Positions 1 to 5,414 of a stretch of 5,414 bases of DNA are shown here, piece by piece. The position numbers and the translations under genes are program-made. The notes below the pieces were generated by a model that saw only the letters and a program-made list of their open reading frames with translations, had not been told where the DNA came from and searched no databases. The DNA is from JACPLA01 sp035291905 (lineage in GTDB: Bacteria; Bacteroidota; Ignavibacteria; UBA10030): NCBI GenBank assembly GCA_035291905.1, contig DATDRF010000287.1, forward strand, positions 1-5,414, in the 5' to 3' direction. Position 1 is the stretch's first letter. Each line of letters opens with the position of its first letter.

Positions 1-465
1 GACTACCTTCCTGTAATCCAAAAACGTGAATCCCTCGTGTTCTTCTTTTCCTACCAAGAGAAAGACATTTCCGATCAGATGTTCGTAGGGGGGGAAGAAT
101 GTGTCGCCTTCAATATCCTGATCGACAAGCGTCAAATGCCATTCGTCTGCTTTCTCCAATAACTGTCCAAATAATTCGCCTCCTCCAAAGACAAAAACCT
201 TCTCCTCATTCTTAAGAGCCTCGAATGCTTCCGGGATCGATTCGAATGTTTCAACTCCGTCAATCTTCTTTGAAGTGAGAACAACGTTGCGGCGGTTGGG
301 AAGAGGTTTGCCGAGCGATTCAAATGTTCTTCGGCCCATCAGAAGTACATGACCGGTGGTGAGCCGCTTGACGCGTTTCAGATCTTCGGAGATATGCCAG
401 GGAAGCTTGCCGTCTTTGCCGATCACGCGCTTGCGGTTGAGCGCAGCAAGAATGATCAGCTTCAC
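1..465 (-). CDS. folA: Dihydrofolate reductase, 3' end cut by the window edge
   Basis: It reduces dihydrofolate to tetrahydrofolate with NADPH in the cytoplasm, recycling the product of ThyA. 155 residues are visible and the usual length is about 160-165, so only a few C-terminal residues are missing. Visible features are an N-terminal strand (KLIILAAL), the Met20-loop equivalent ending in LPW (21-23), a catalytic Asp28 in SEDL (E. coli Asp27), the NADPH-binding MGRRTFESLGKPLP (43-56), VVLTS (61-65), the FGGGELF turn (93-99), Thr112 (E. coli Thr113), and EGDTFFP (119-125). The start is GTG at 465-463, overlapping the thyA stop as GTGA. A GAGGTG site lies 5 nt upstream inside thyA, so translation is probably coupled. 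Val32 stands where E. coli has the substrate-contacting Phe31. Family assignment is secure by motif order; the residue equivalences come from hand alignment. Confidence 0.96.
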   Translation of the reverse strand, partial: MKLIILAALNRKRVIGKDGKLPWHISEDLKRVKRLTTGHVLLMGRRTFESLGKPLPNRRNVVLTSKKIDGVETFESIPEAFEALKNEEKVFVFGGGELFGQLLEKADEWHLTLVDQDIEGDTFFPPYEHLIGNVFLLVGKEEHEGFTFLDYRKVV

Positions 466-1274
466 ACGGCCACCTCAAACTTGATCGGCTCGTCGCACAC
501 GTATCCGATCAGCTGAAAATCCTCGAACTTCAACTCATCGATCGGCTTGTGCGCGATTTCCAGTTTTGGGAGACGCCTGGGCCTCCGTTTGAGCTGTTCC
601 TTGAGCCCGTCGATGTGGTTGACATAAATATGTGCATCGACGATGGTATGGCTGAAGAACCCGAGCTCCATTCCCGAGTCCTGAGCGATGGCCTGGGTAA
701 GAAGAGAATATGCGGCGACGTTGAACGGAATGCCGAGAGCGATATCGCCGGACCGCTGCGTGAGATGACAGTTGAGCTTGTTCCCCTGCACGTTGAACGC
801 AAACGTATAATGACAAGGAGGGAGTTTGCTCCAAAGAGCGTTTCCCGGTTCCCACGCTGAGACCACCATGCGGCGGGAATTGGGATTGGTCTTGAGAAGC
901 TTGATGACCTCGGCGATCTGGTCGATCTCCTTTACCTCGTACTGACCCGTCGCTTTGTTGATCTGGGCACTGGGGAAGCGGCGCCAATAGCGGCCGTAGG
1001 CCGTCTCAAGATTGCCGTCTGCATCCGCCCATGCGTCCCAAATCTTTGTGACCTTGCGAAGGTTCCGGATATGATCTTCGCCGGTGAGATACCAGAGGAC
1101 CTCATGAAGCAGTGACTTGAAGTTCATCTTCTTCGTCGTCAGGAGCGGAAAACCCTCACTGAGATCAACCTTGTAATGTTCGGAGAAGACGGACAACGTG
1201 TCGACTCCGGTTCGGTTGTGCTTGAGGGTCCCCTTATCGAGGACGCGTTGGACGAGGTCGAGGTATTCTCTCAT
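462..1274 (-). CDS. thyA: Thymidylate synthase (ThyA type)
   Basis: It methylates dUMP to dTMP with 5,10-methylene-tetrahydrofolate, releasing dihydrofolate; it acts in the cytoplasm as a dimer. The 270 residues match the family (E. coli 264). Visible motifs are Arg21 in NRTGVDTLS (phosphate binding), FPLLTTKK (42-49), the nucleophile Cys154 in LPPCHYTF, QRSGD (173-177) with phosphate-binding Arg174 and Asp177, the dUMP-binding Asn185 in GIPFN, His215 and Tyr217 in DAHIYVNH, and a C-terminus ending in the typical hydrophobic AV. Two local departures from E. coli are YGRYWRRFP (93-101, for YGKQWR) and RSGD for RSCD; both look like natural family variation. The ATG start has no clear Shine-Dalgarno sequence: the preceding bases read CATATCCCGC. 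The gene is followed directly by folA with a 4-bp overlap, a classic thyA-folA pair. Confidence 0.98.
   Translation of the reverse strand: MREYLDLVQRVLDKGTLKHNRTGVDTLSVFSEHYKVDLSEGFPLLTTKKMNFKSLLHEVLWYLTGEDHIRNLRKVTKIWDAWADADGNLETAYGRYWRRFPSAQINKATGQYEVKEIDQIAEVIKLLKTNPNSRRMVVSAWEPGNALWSKLPPCHYTFAFNVQGNKLNCHLTQRSGDIALGIPFNVAAYSLLTQAIAQDSGMELGFFSHTIVDAHIYVNHIDGLKEQLKRRPRRLPKLEIAHKPIDELKFEDFQLIGYVCDEPIKFEVAV
471..476 (-). promoter_or_regulatory. Shine-Dalgarno site of folA inside the thyA 3' end
   Basis: On the minus strand this reads GAGGTG, 5 nt before the GTG start at 465. It lies within the last codons of thyA and supports the GTG start that overlaps the thyA stop codon. No alternative start with this spacing is visible nearby. 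Confidence 0.7.
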
Positions 1275-1294
1275 GCGGGATATGTAAAACGTTT

Positions 1295-1336
1295 GTAGTG
1301 AGGAGCGAGAATCTAGAATTTAGAATACAGAATCCA
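1295..1336. repeat. Degenerate heptanucleotide array upstream of thyA
   Basis: Six in-phase 7-bp units lie on the plus strand; the last four fit GAATNNA closely (for example GAATCTA then GAATTTA). The two outermost units, beginning at 1295 and 1302, fit only GNAGNGA. The array ends about 20 bp from the thyA start and is followed at once by the paired hairpins. The period was read by eye. The units are too short and too contiguous to be CRISPR repeats. Function is unknown. Confidence 0.7.
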
Positions 1337-1338
1337 GC

Positions 1339-1359
1339 CGTCCTGACAAAGTCAGGACG
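1339..1359. repeat. Perfect 9-bp inverted repeat (hairpin 1)
   Basis: The arms CGTCCTGAC (1339-1347) and GTCAGGACG (1351-1359) are perfectly complementary around an AAA loop. In either transcription direction this would form a stable RNA stem. No run of T follows on the minus strand, so it is not a canonical intrinsic terminator for the M49 gene. It could still stabilise the 3' end, or be a dispersed palindrome. It sits 5 bp from hairpin 2. Confidence 0.85.
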
Positions 1360-1364
1360 AGCCT

Positions 1365-1383
1365 CGTCCCGCACAGCGGGACG
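1365..1383. repeat. Perfect 8-bp inverted repeat (hairpin 2)
   Basis: The arms CGTCCCGC (1365-1372) and GCGGGACG (1376-1383) pair perfectly around the loop ACA. Being the more GC-rich stem, it is the first one met by RNA polymerase leaving the M49 gene. No T-run follows. Together with hairpin 1 it forms a roughly 45-bp two-stem block lying between two heptanucleotide arrays, which resembles a small insertion or a shared intergenic module. Confidence 0.85.
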
Positions 1384-1384
1384 G

Positions 1385-1440
1385 GAAGTCAGAGGTCAGA
1401 ATCAAAAACATCGACAACCGACTGCTGAAAGCTGACAGCT
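1385..1440. repeat. Degenerate heptanucleotide array abutting the M49 stop codon
   Basis: Eight consecutive in-phase 7-bp units lie on the plus strand. Seven begin with GA (for example GAAGTCA then GAGGTCA) and one, at 1406, begins with AA. The last unit (GACAGCT) overlaps the first two bases of the complementary TAG stop at 1439-1441. The word at 1385-1400 recurs exactly at 5133-5148. The phase is shifted by 6 bp modulo 7 from the array at 1295-1336 across the hairpin block. Confidence 0.75.
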
Positions 1441-3472
1441 ATTTTGCCGCCATCGCCTTTCGTGTTTCTTCTTTGGCTTCCCTCGTGAACTTCGAGAACG
1501 AAAGCATCTGCTTTGTCAGATCCATCGGATAGCTTACCTTCACATCCGTAATTGTTCCTGAGGCATCGGTGACCGGCTCGTACTCCGGCATGACAAAACC
1601 GCTATACGATGCCACATCGAGATGCTTGATGCGTTCCAGAACTTCATCTCGCAGGGCCGTATCGATTTTCAATCCGTACGTATCGATAAGGTTCTTTGCG
1701 CCCTGGAGATCTCCCTCCGCTTTGATGCGCATGACTTCCGCAAGGAGCTTTCCGACGGTCTCGCGCATCTTATCGTAGTCGACAACCTTGACATATGTTT
1801 TTCCGTCCCTCTTCTCCATCTTCACGGCATCCGAATTCCTGAAGATATACATCCCCACCATCTGGCGGTTCTTCATATGATCTTCTTCAATCTGATCGCC
1901 GTGTGTGATCCTTCGAAGCTGAAGGAGAAGAGCGTTCCTCATGTAGGCATCGTACATTTCCCGCGCCACATCGTTGCCCGGAATTGCACCAAGCTCGATG
2001 AGCTTGTCGTCCCAGATGTGCCAGAGCGCGACGAGGTCGGCACGGCCTTCCTCGAGAGTCGAATAATATCCGGGCAGGTAATTCGAGGGATCGCCGGCTA
2101 CCATCGTTTTTCCCGAGGCATGTCCAAGAACCTCGTGCAGCGCCGTCATCATGTTGTCGGACAATGTCCCGTGTTTGAGTGCGAGATCCTTTTCGGCCTG
2201 ATCATATGCGAACTCCTCCATCAGCACCTGTCCGCTCGATTTGTTGCCCGCGTCGATGACGTTGTTGAGAACGACGCTCTTGCTTCCATACTGTTCCCTC
2301 ACCAATTGCTCGTTGGGAAGGTTGATTCCGATGGGACTTACGGGGCCCGTACCGCCTGAGGAGAGAACGATATTCACGAAGCTTGCCGCAAGCGGCTTGA
2401 CACCCTGCTTCTTGTATTTGTCTTCCCACGGCATCCGGTCTTCGAAATACTGCGCATTCGCCCCGATATCCTGAATACTTTTTGAAAGTTGCTGATCCGA
2501 CCAGTAGATCGACGACTCGAATTCGGCCTTCATTCCCATGGGATCGAGGTACACCTCAATAAACCCGTGGATGAGATCAATGGCTGAGGTATCTCCCACC
2601 CATTGGATATTGAACTGACGGAAGTCTTCGAGACTTCCCGTGCGAAAATGCCTGATCAATCTTCGGAGTGTTTCCTGTTGTGCGGGACCTGAAGCATAAG
2701 GAATCGCCTTTTCCAGGTAGAAGATTGTCGCCTCGAGGTCCGCGGCGTACCGGCCGGGCTCAATGCCGTTGCCGCCGGCACGCCAGATTTCTTCCGAAAT
2801 CCTCCCATCAGCCTTCACAATCCTGGAATTCAGTTCATTCTTCTGCCTTCCCGACTGCACGAATTTCTCCACGTCCTTCTGCGTCAGGCCCTTTCCGTAG
2901 AAATTGACTCCGCTTTCATGGATCCAATCCTGCCCCGGCGTCTTGTTCGTCATCATCGGTTCGACATTTGGATCGAAGAGGAATGAGCCGATACGGGCAA
3001 GTTTGGCATCGAGCGTTTCGTTCCCCAGTCCAAGATCCGCACCGTTCTTCCGAGCATGGTCGGCAGCCGATAGGAAGTCGGCTTGGGAACATTCGATGAC
3101 GTATTTCCGCGACGTAATATTGTCGTAGGGGCCGTTGTTGAGCCAGAAAAGCTTCGTGTACATCAGAATCTTCTCGTACACCTTCTGATCAATGCCGCTG
3201 TTGTGGGTCACAATTCCTTCGAGGAGGGATCGTATCTCAAGCGCCCAGCGATGATGCTGGTCGATGGCGATGTCCCGGGCGGCAAGCGCTGCGCGGGAAA
3301 GGTAGTAGGCGAAGATTTTTTCGCGGGTTGAGAGCTGGTCAAAACCGTCGGCGTACAACTGCACGACACGCGCAGGGCCGACCCGTTCAAGCGAGTACTT
3401 TCGGTCCATAGAATCCTTTTGACAACTGACAAGCAACAGGAGAAGAAGAGAGGTACAAAGAGTCGTTTTCAT
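1439..3472 (-). CDS. M49-family zinc peptidase (dipeptidyl peptidase III-like), predicted lipoprotein
   Basis: Dipeptidyl peptidase III enzymes remove dipeptides from the N-terminus of short peptides. The 677 residues match bacterial homologues (about 675 in Bacteroides). The zinc motif HEVLGH is at 446-451, with the six-residue HEXXGH spacing specific to M49, and the second motif EEGRAD at 474-479 supplies the glutamate ligand. The family segment with GINLPNEQLVREQYG and VVLNNV (about 382-404) precedes them. A short basic start, a run of leucines and LVSC with Cys17 form a type II signal peptide, so the enzyme is probably anchored at the envelope. The ATG at 3472 was chosen because it begins this signal peptide and has an AGGA site; an in-frame extension to 3613 would overlap the upstream gene and hide the signal. 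Val448 replaces the cysteine of the Bacteroides HECLGH motif. From memory, some database entries in this family are misnamed dihydrofolate reductase. Actual substrates cannot be told from sequence. Confidence 0.93.
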   Translation of the reverse strand: MKTTLCTSLLLLLLVSCQKDSMDRKYSLERVGPARVVQLYADGFDQLSTREKIFAYYLSRAALAARDIAIDQHHRWALEIRSLLEGIVTHNSGIDQKVYEKILMYTKLFWLNNGPYDNITSRKYVIECSQADFLSAADHARKNGADLGLGNETLDAKLARIGSFLFDPNVEPMMTNKTPGQDWIHESGVNFYGKGLTQKDVEKFVQSGRQKNELNSRIVKADGRISEEIWRAGGNGIEPGRYAADLEATIFYLEKAIPYASGPAQQETLRRLIRHFRTGSLEDFRQFNIQWVGDTSAIDLIHGFIEVYLDPMGMKAEFESSIYWSDQQLSKSIQDIGANAQYFEDRMPWEDKYKKQGVKPLAASFVNIVLSSGGTGPVSPIGINLPNEQLVREQYGSKSVVLNNVIDAGNKSSGQVLMEEFAYDQAEKDLALKHGTLSDNMMTALHEVLGHASGKTMVAGDPSNYLPGYYSTLEEGRADLVALWHIWDDKLIELGAIPGNDVAREMYDAYMRNALLLQLRRITHGDQIEEDHMKNRQMVGMYIFRNSDAVKMEKRDGKTYVKVVDYDKMRETVGKLLAEVMRIKAEGDLQGAKNLIDTYGLKIDTALRDEVLERIKHLDVASYSGFVMPEYEPVTDASGTITDVKVSYPMDLTKQMLSFSKFTREAKEETRKAMAAK

Positions 3473-3479
3473 GAGAGAA

Positions 3480-3483
3480 TCCT
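3480..3483 (-). promoter_or_regulatory. Ribosome binding site of the M49 peptidase gene
   Basis: On the minus strand this reads AGGA, 7 nt before the ATG at 3472. It decides between this start and the much longer upstream-extended frame. Confidence 0.6.
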
Positions 3484-3517
3484 GTGCAAACGGTGAGATC
3501 GGCGCAGATAGCCTCAC

Positions 3518-3548
3518 CAAAGGTACGGGAAACGGAGAGGAGATGCAA
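3518..3548 (-). promoter_or_regulatory. Candidate Bacteroidota-type promoter for the M49 gene
   Basis: On the minus strand, TACCTTTG at 3525-3518 matches the TAnnTTTG -7 element of Bacteroidota primary sigma factor promoters. A TTG at 3548-3546 lies 20 nt upstream of it, in the expected range for the -33 element. A transcript would begin near 3511 and have a leader of roughly 40 nt. The match covers few bases and could occur by chance, and the M49 gene could instead be transcribed from upstream. Confidence 0.35.
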
Positions 3549-3579
3549 GCGAACCGACAGCGCGGAAGAGGGGGATGGA

Positions 3580-5109
3580 CTACACAAGGCTCGCGAAATT
3601 GTCGGCGATCCATTCCGCGCTTTTCTCGGCGATGGCGAGGATGGTCAATTGAGGATTGACGCCGAGGGAAGTGGGCATGACGCTTCCGTCGATGACGAAG
3701 AGGCCTTTAACGTCGTGAGTCTGACAATGCGAGTCGACGACAGAGGCGGCCGGGTCTTCCCCCATCCGGCAACTTCCCAAGGGATGAGCACTGTAGAGGC
3801 TGAATTCGTTGGTCGACCAGTCGGCGTTCTCAAGAGCCTGGCCAATCTCTGTTGAATTCCTCATCTCAGTCCGGAAAGCATGGAGCGTCATAACTTGCCG
3901 GGCTCCCGCGGCAAAATGTATCTCTGCTGCGACTCGAAGAGCCTGCTTCAGGTACTGGCGGTCGCTGTCGCCGAGATCATAATATACCGAAGGCCTTCCG
4001 TTGTCATTCACCGTGACTCGACCCTCGGAATCTCTCTCTTTGACAAGGACAATGGATGCTCCCAAATGCGGATACTGCGCCATCGTCTCCCGGTGTGCTT
4101 TTCCGAATCCGGGAAGTGCGAGTGCTGCAAGAACCGGATGGACGGGAACGGCCTCTATCCAGAATCCGCCCTCATCGTTGTTCTTGTTGATGAATTCGTC
4201 ACACATGGCCGATTGCGGAATTCCGCCCCCGGGATAGATCATCCTGTCGAAGATCCCTACGACGGCCGAAGTGGGATGGAGTGTAAGATTTCGACCAACC
4301 TCACCACTGGAGTTCGCAAGCTCCGATTTCAGAAGAAGAACGGGCGAATTGATGGCACTTCCTGAAACGACGACGACGGGAGCTTCAATAACGAAGTCGG
4401 TTTTTGTTTTGCCAGACGTCCGGTCAAGGACAAGCCCTGACACACGCTTCAGCGATCCGTGGAGGGAAATTCGCTCTGCGCGGCAATCCGAGAACACGGT
4501 TGCGCCGGCTTTTTCGGCATCGGGGATATAGGTGATATCGACGGACATCTTCGCGTCGAACGGACATCCGAGTCCGCATGCGCCGGATCGCACGCAATCC
4601 TTGGTGTTTCGGCCGTTCGATTGAACGTGATATCCGAGGGCGCGCCCGCCGTCAAGAATAATCCTGTTGTTTGGATTGTGAAATTCTTCCGGCTCCGTGT
4701 GAACGTTCAGGTAGCGTTCAATGCGTGCAAAATACGGATCGAGATCCTTCGGTGAGAGCCCCTGAATTCCCCTTTTCTTCCAAGCATCCAGCACAAAGTC
4801 TGGAGTTCGAAGGGTCGTCGTCCAGTTCACCGTGGAACTTCCGCCGACTGAGCGTCCCTGAAGAATTGTTACTGACAGGTCATCTGTTCCCTGCCCCGCA
4901 CGCCGCTGGTAGAGATTCTGGTATGCGGTTGCTTCCGTGGAATCGAAATCCTTTGAAGTGTAGTAACCGCCCTCTTCGACGAGAATGACCTTCTTGCCCG
5001 CCTGGGCGAGGATCTTTGCGGTTGGCCCGCCTCCGCCTCCCGAGCCGATGATGCACACATCGGCGGATTCGCGGAGAGGTGAGGTGATATCGGAAGATTG
5101 GTAGATCAA
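3580..5109 (-). CDS. GMC-family FAD-dependent oxidoreductase
   Basis: GMC enzymes oxidise alcohol or sugar hydroxyl groups using FAD. The 509 residues carry the dinucleotide-binding GSGGGG (22-27) with VILVEEGG (41-48) ending the second strand, the GRSVGGSSTVNW signature (85-96), a cysteine-rich segment with Cys172, Cys178 and Cys182 followed by PFDAK, the second FAD contact AINSPVLLLKS (252-262), and the C-terminal catalytic pair His442 (HPLGSCRMG) and Asn485 (GVNPQLTI). The Cys-rich motif resembles long-chain alcohol oxidase-like and gluconate dehydrogenase-like members; the substrate is not determinable. No signal peptide is seen. The start is TTG at 5109, since an in-frame stop lies four codons upstream and the next possible start (GTG, residue 18) would remove the segment leading into the FAD fold. 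No Shine-Dalgarno site precedes it. The upstream gene may encode a partner subunit. The family call is firm. Confidence 0.94.
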   Translation of the reverse strand: MIYQSSDITSPLRESADVCIIGSGGGGGPTAKILAQAGKKVILVEEGGYYTSKDFDSTEATAYQNLYQRRAGQGTDDLSVTILQGRSVGGSSTVNWTTTLRTPDFVLDAWKKRGIQGLSPKDLDPYFARIERYLNVHTEPEEFHNPNNRIILDGGRALGYHVQSNGRNTKDCVRSGACGLGCPFDAKMSVDITYIPDAEKAGATVFSDCRAERISLHGSLKRVSGLVLDRTSGKTKTDFVIEAPVVVVSGSAINSPVLLLKSELANSSGEVGRNLTLHPTSAVVGIFDRMIYPGGGIPQSAMCDEFINKNNDEGGFWIEAVPVHPVLAALALPGFGKAHRETMAQYPHLGASIVLVKERDSEGRVTVNDNGRPSVYYDLGDSDRQYLKQALRVAAEIHFAAGARQVMTLHAFRTEMRNSTEIGQALENADWSTNEFSLYSAHPLGSCRMGEDPAASVVDSHCQTHDVKGLFVIDGSVMPTSLGVNPQLTILAIAEKSAEWIADNFASLV

Positions 5110-5118
5110 GTCAGTGCA

Positions 5119-5202
5119 GAATCAAGAAGACAGAAGTCAGAGGTCAGAGATCAGAGATTAGAGCTTGAACCCTGAAACCTGTAACCTGAAACCCGACACC
5201 TG
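5119..5202. repeat. Twelve-unit degenerate heptanucleotide array upstream of the GMC gene
   Basis: Twelve consecutive 7-bp units keep perfect phase over 84 bp on the plus strand. The first six fit GARNNNA, most ending in CA (such as GAAGTCA). Then the consensus drifts to NAACCTG-like units (such as AAACCTG, TAACCTG). A at position 2 is conserved in 11 of 12 units. The array begins 10 bp from the TTG start of the GMC gene, so it occupies the region where a ribosome binding site would be. Confidence 0.8.
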
Positions 5203-5208
5203 CTTACA

Positions 5209-5224
5209 CCTGCGCCTCGGCAGG
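5209..5224. repeat. Short inverted repeat between heptanucleotide arrays
   Basis: The arms CCTGC (5209-5213) and GCAGG (5220-5224) flank the loop GCCTCG. An alternative 4-bp stem, GCCT with AGGC (5214-5225), is also possible. It separates two heptanucleotide arrays that are out of phase with each other, as the larger hairpin block does at 1339-1383. No T-run follows, so a terminator role is doubtful. Confidence 0.5.
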
Positions 5225-5225
5225 C

Positions 5226-5274
5226 AAGCTCGAAACTCATAACCCGTAACTCGGAACTCGTAACCCGAAACTAT
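5226..5274. repeat. Seven-unit degenerate heptanucleotide array near the upstream gene's stop
   Basis: Seven in-phase 7-bp units on the plus strand fit NAACYCG (for example TAACTCG then GAACTCG), with A at position 2 in all seven and TAACCCG occurring twice. The array ends 11 bp from the stop codon of the neighbouring partial gene. Confidence 0.75.
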
Positions 5275-5285
5275 AACGCCTCTCT

Positions 5286-5414
5286 TTATGACCTTTCCCA
5301 CGGCAGAAACATTCCATCGTACCCAATCCCCGGCCAGGAGCGGGAATCGGTGTAGTACATGCTCAAACTCACTCTTTTCAGGGCCTGGAACCCCGTTCTT
5401 CTGAATGCGAAGGT
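5286..5414 (-). CDS. C-terminus of a hypothetical protein, possibly a gluconate 2-dehydrogenase subunit 3-like partner of the GMC enzyme
   Basis: The last 42 codons of an open frame enter from the window's right edge and end with TAA at 5288-5286. The peptide is basic and aromatic, with FQALKRVSLSMYYTDSRSW followed by GYDG and a short tail ending PWERS. A tail with aromatic residues and a GYDG-like turn recalls small subunits encoded beside GMC dehydrogenases (gluconate 2-dehydrogenase subunit 3 family), and the position directly upstream of a GMC gene fits. This resemblance is from memory and the fragment is short, so the function is tentative. That the frame is coding is supported by its biased composition and by the repeat array beginning only after its stop. 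The start lies outside the window. Confidence 0.6.
   Translation of the reverse strand, partial: TFAFRRTGFQALKRVSLSMYYTDSRSWPGIGYDGMFLPWERS

Noticed and set aside
535..987. Second minus-strand frame of 150 codons inside thyA
   Set aside because: It overlaps the thyA catalytic region in another frame and its low-complexity, Arg/Gln/Ser-rich peptide resembles no family.
1339..1383. Canonical Rho-independent terminator for the M49 gene
   Set aside because: The stems are strong, but no T-run follows in the reading direction (the bases after hairpin 1 on the minus strand read GCTGGATTCT).
1622..2359. Plus-strand open frame of 245 codons opposite the M49 gene
   Set aside because: It lies wholly antisense to a gene with clear zinc-peptidase motifs, has no recognisable domain, and its length is explained by codon bias on the other strand.
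3473..3613. N-terminal extension of the M49 frame by 47 residues
   Set aside because: It would overlap the GMC 3' end, bury the lipoprotein signal peptide in the interior, and ignore the AGGA site in front of the ATG at 3472.
3880..4365. Plus-strand open frame of 161 codons opposite the GMC gene
   Set aside because: It is fully antisense to a conserved GMC sequence, with no motif and no ribosome binding site that I could see; a shadow frame.
5119..5274. CRISPR array
   Set aside because: The units are 7 bp, contiguous and degenerate, with no spacers and no repeat of 20 bp or more.
5110..5285. A small gene or decayed gene in the 176-bp gap
   Set aside because: The 7-bp period, which is not a multiple of 3, and the lack of any start with a ribosome binding site argue for non-coding repeat DNA.

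Overview
The window is about 5.4 kb of bacterial DNA with five genes, all on the minus strand, so the reading order is from right to left. The gene types, a HEXXGH M49 peptidase lipoprotein, missing or weak Shine-Dalgarno sites at some starts, and one TAnnTTTG-like promoter candidate suggest a member of the Bacteroidota/Chlorobiota/Ignavibacteria side of the FCB group. This assignment is an inference and no rRNA or other marker is present. Base composition looks roughly balanced (near 50% G+C by eye).

Layout in reading order. (1) 5414-5286: the last 42 residues of a gene cut by the window edge, possibly the small subunit (gluconate 2-dehydrogenase subunit 3-like) of a flavin dehydrogenase. 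(2) 5285-5110: 176 bp intergenic, almost filled by degenerate 7-bp repeats around a small hairpin. (3) 5109-3580: a complete 509-aa GMC-family flavoprotein oxidoreductase with a TTG start. (4) 3579-3473: 107 bp with a promoter candidate and a ribosome binding site. (5) 3472-1439: a 677-aa M49 (dipeptidyl peptidase III-like) zinc peptidase with a lipoprotein signal peptide. (6) 1438-1275: 164 bp intergenic, again almost filled by 7-bp repeats, around two strong hairpins. (7) 1274-462: thyA, thymidylate synthase. (8) 465-1: folA, dihydrofolate reductase, nearly complete and overlapping thyA by 4 bp.

ThyA and FolA form the thymidylate cycle: ThyA makes dTMP and oxidises methylene-tetrahydrofolate to dihydrofolate, and FolA reduces it back. 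Their overlap indicates translational coupling. The GMC enzyme and its upstream neighbour may be two subunits of one periplasm-facing or membrane-linked dehydrogenase. The M49 lipoprotein probably trims peptides at the cell envelope and has no clear functional link to either pair.

The most unusual element is non-coding. Both long intergenic regions are built from phase-locked degenerate heptanucleotides interrupted by hairpins, share an exact 16-bp word, and stop at or very near the flanking genes. The genes themselves belong to recognisable families, and I do not see a new defence or mobile system here.
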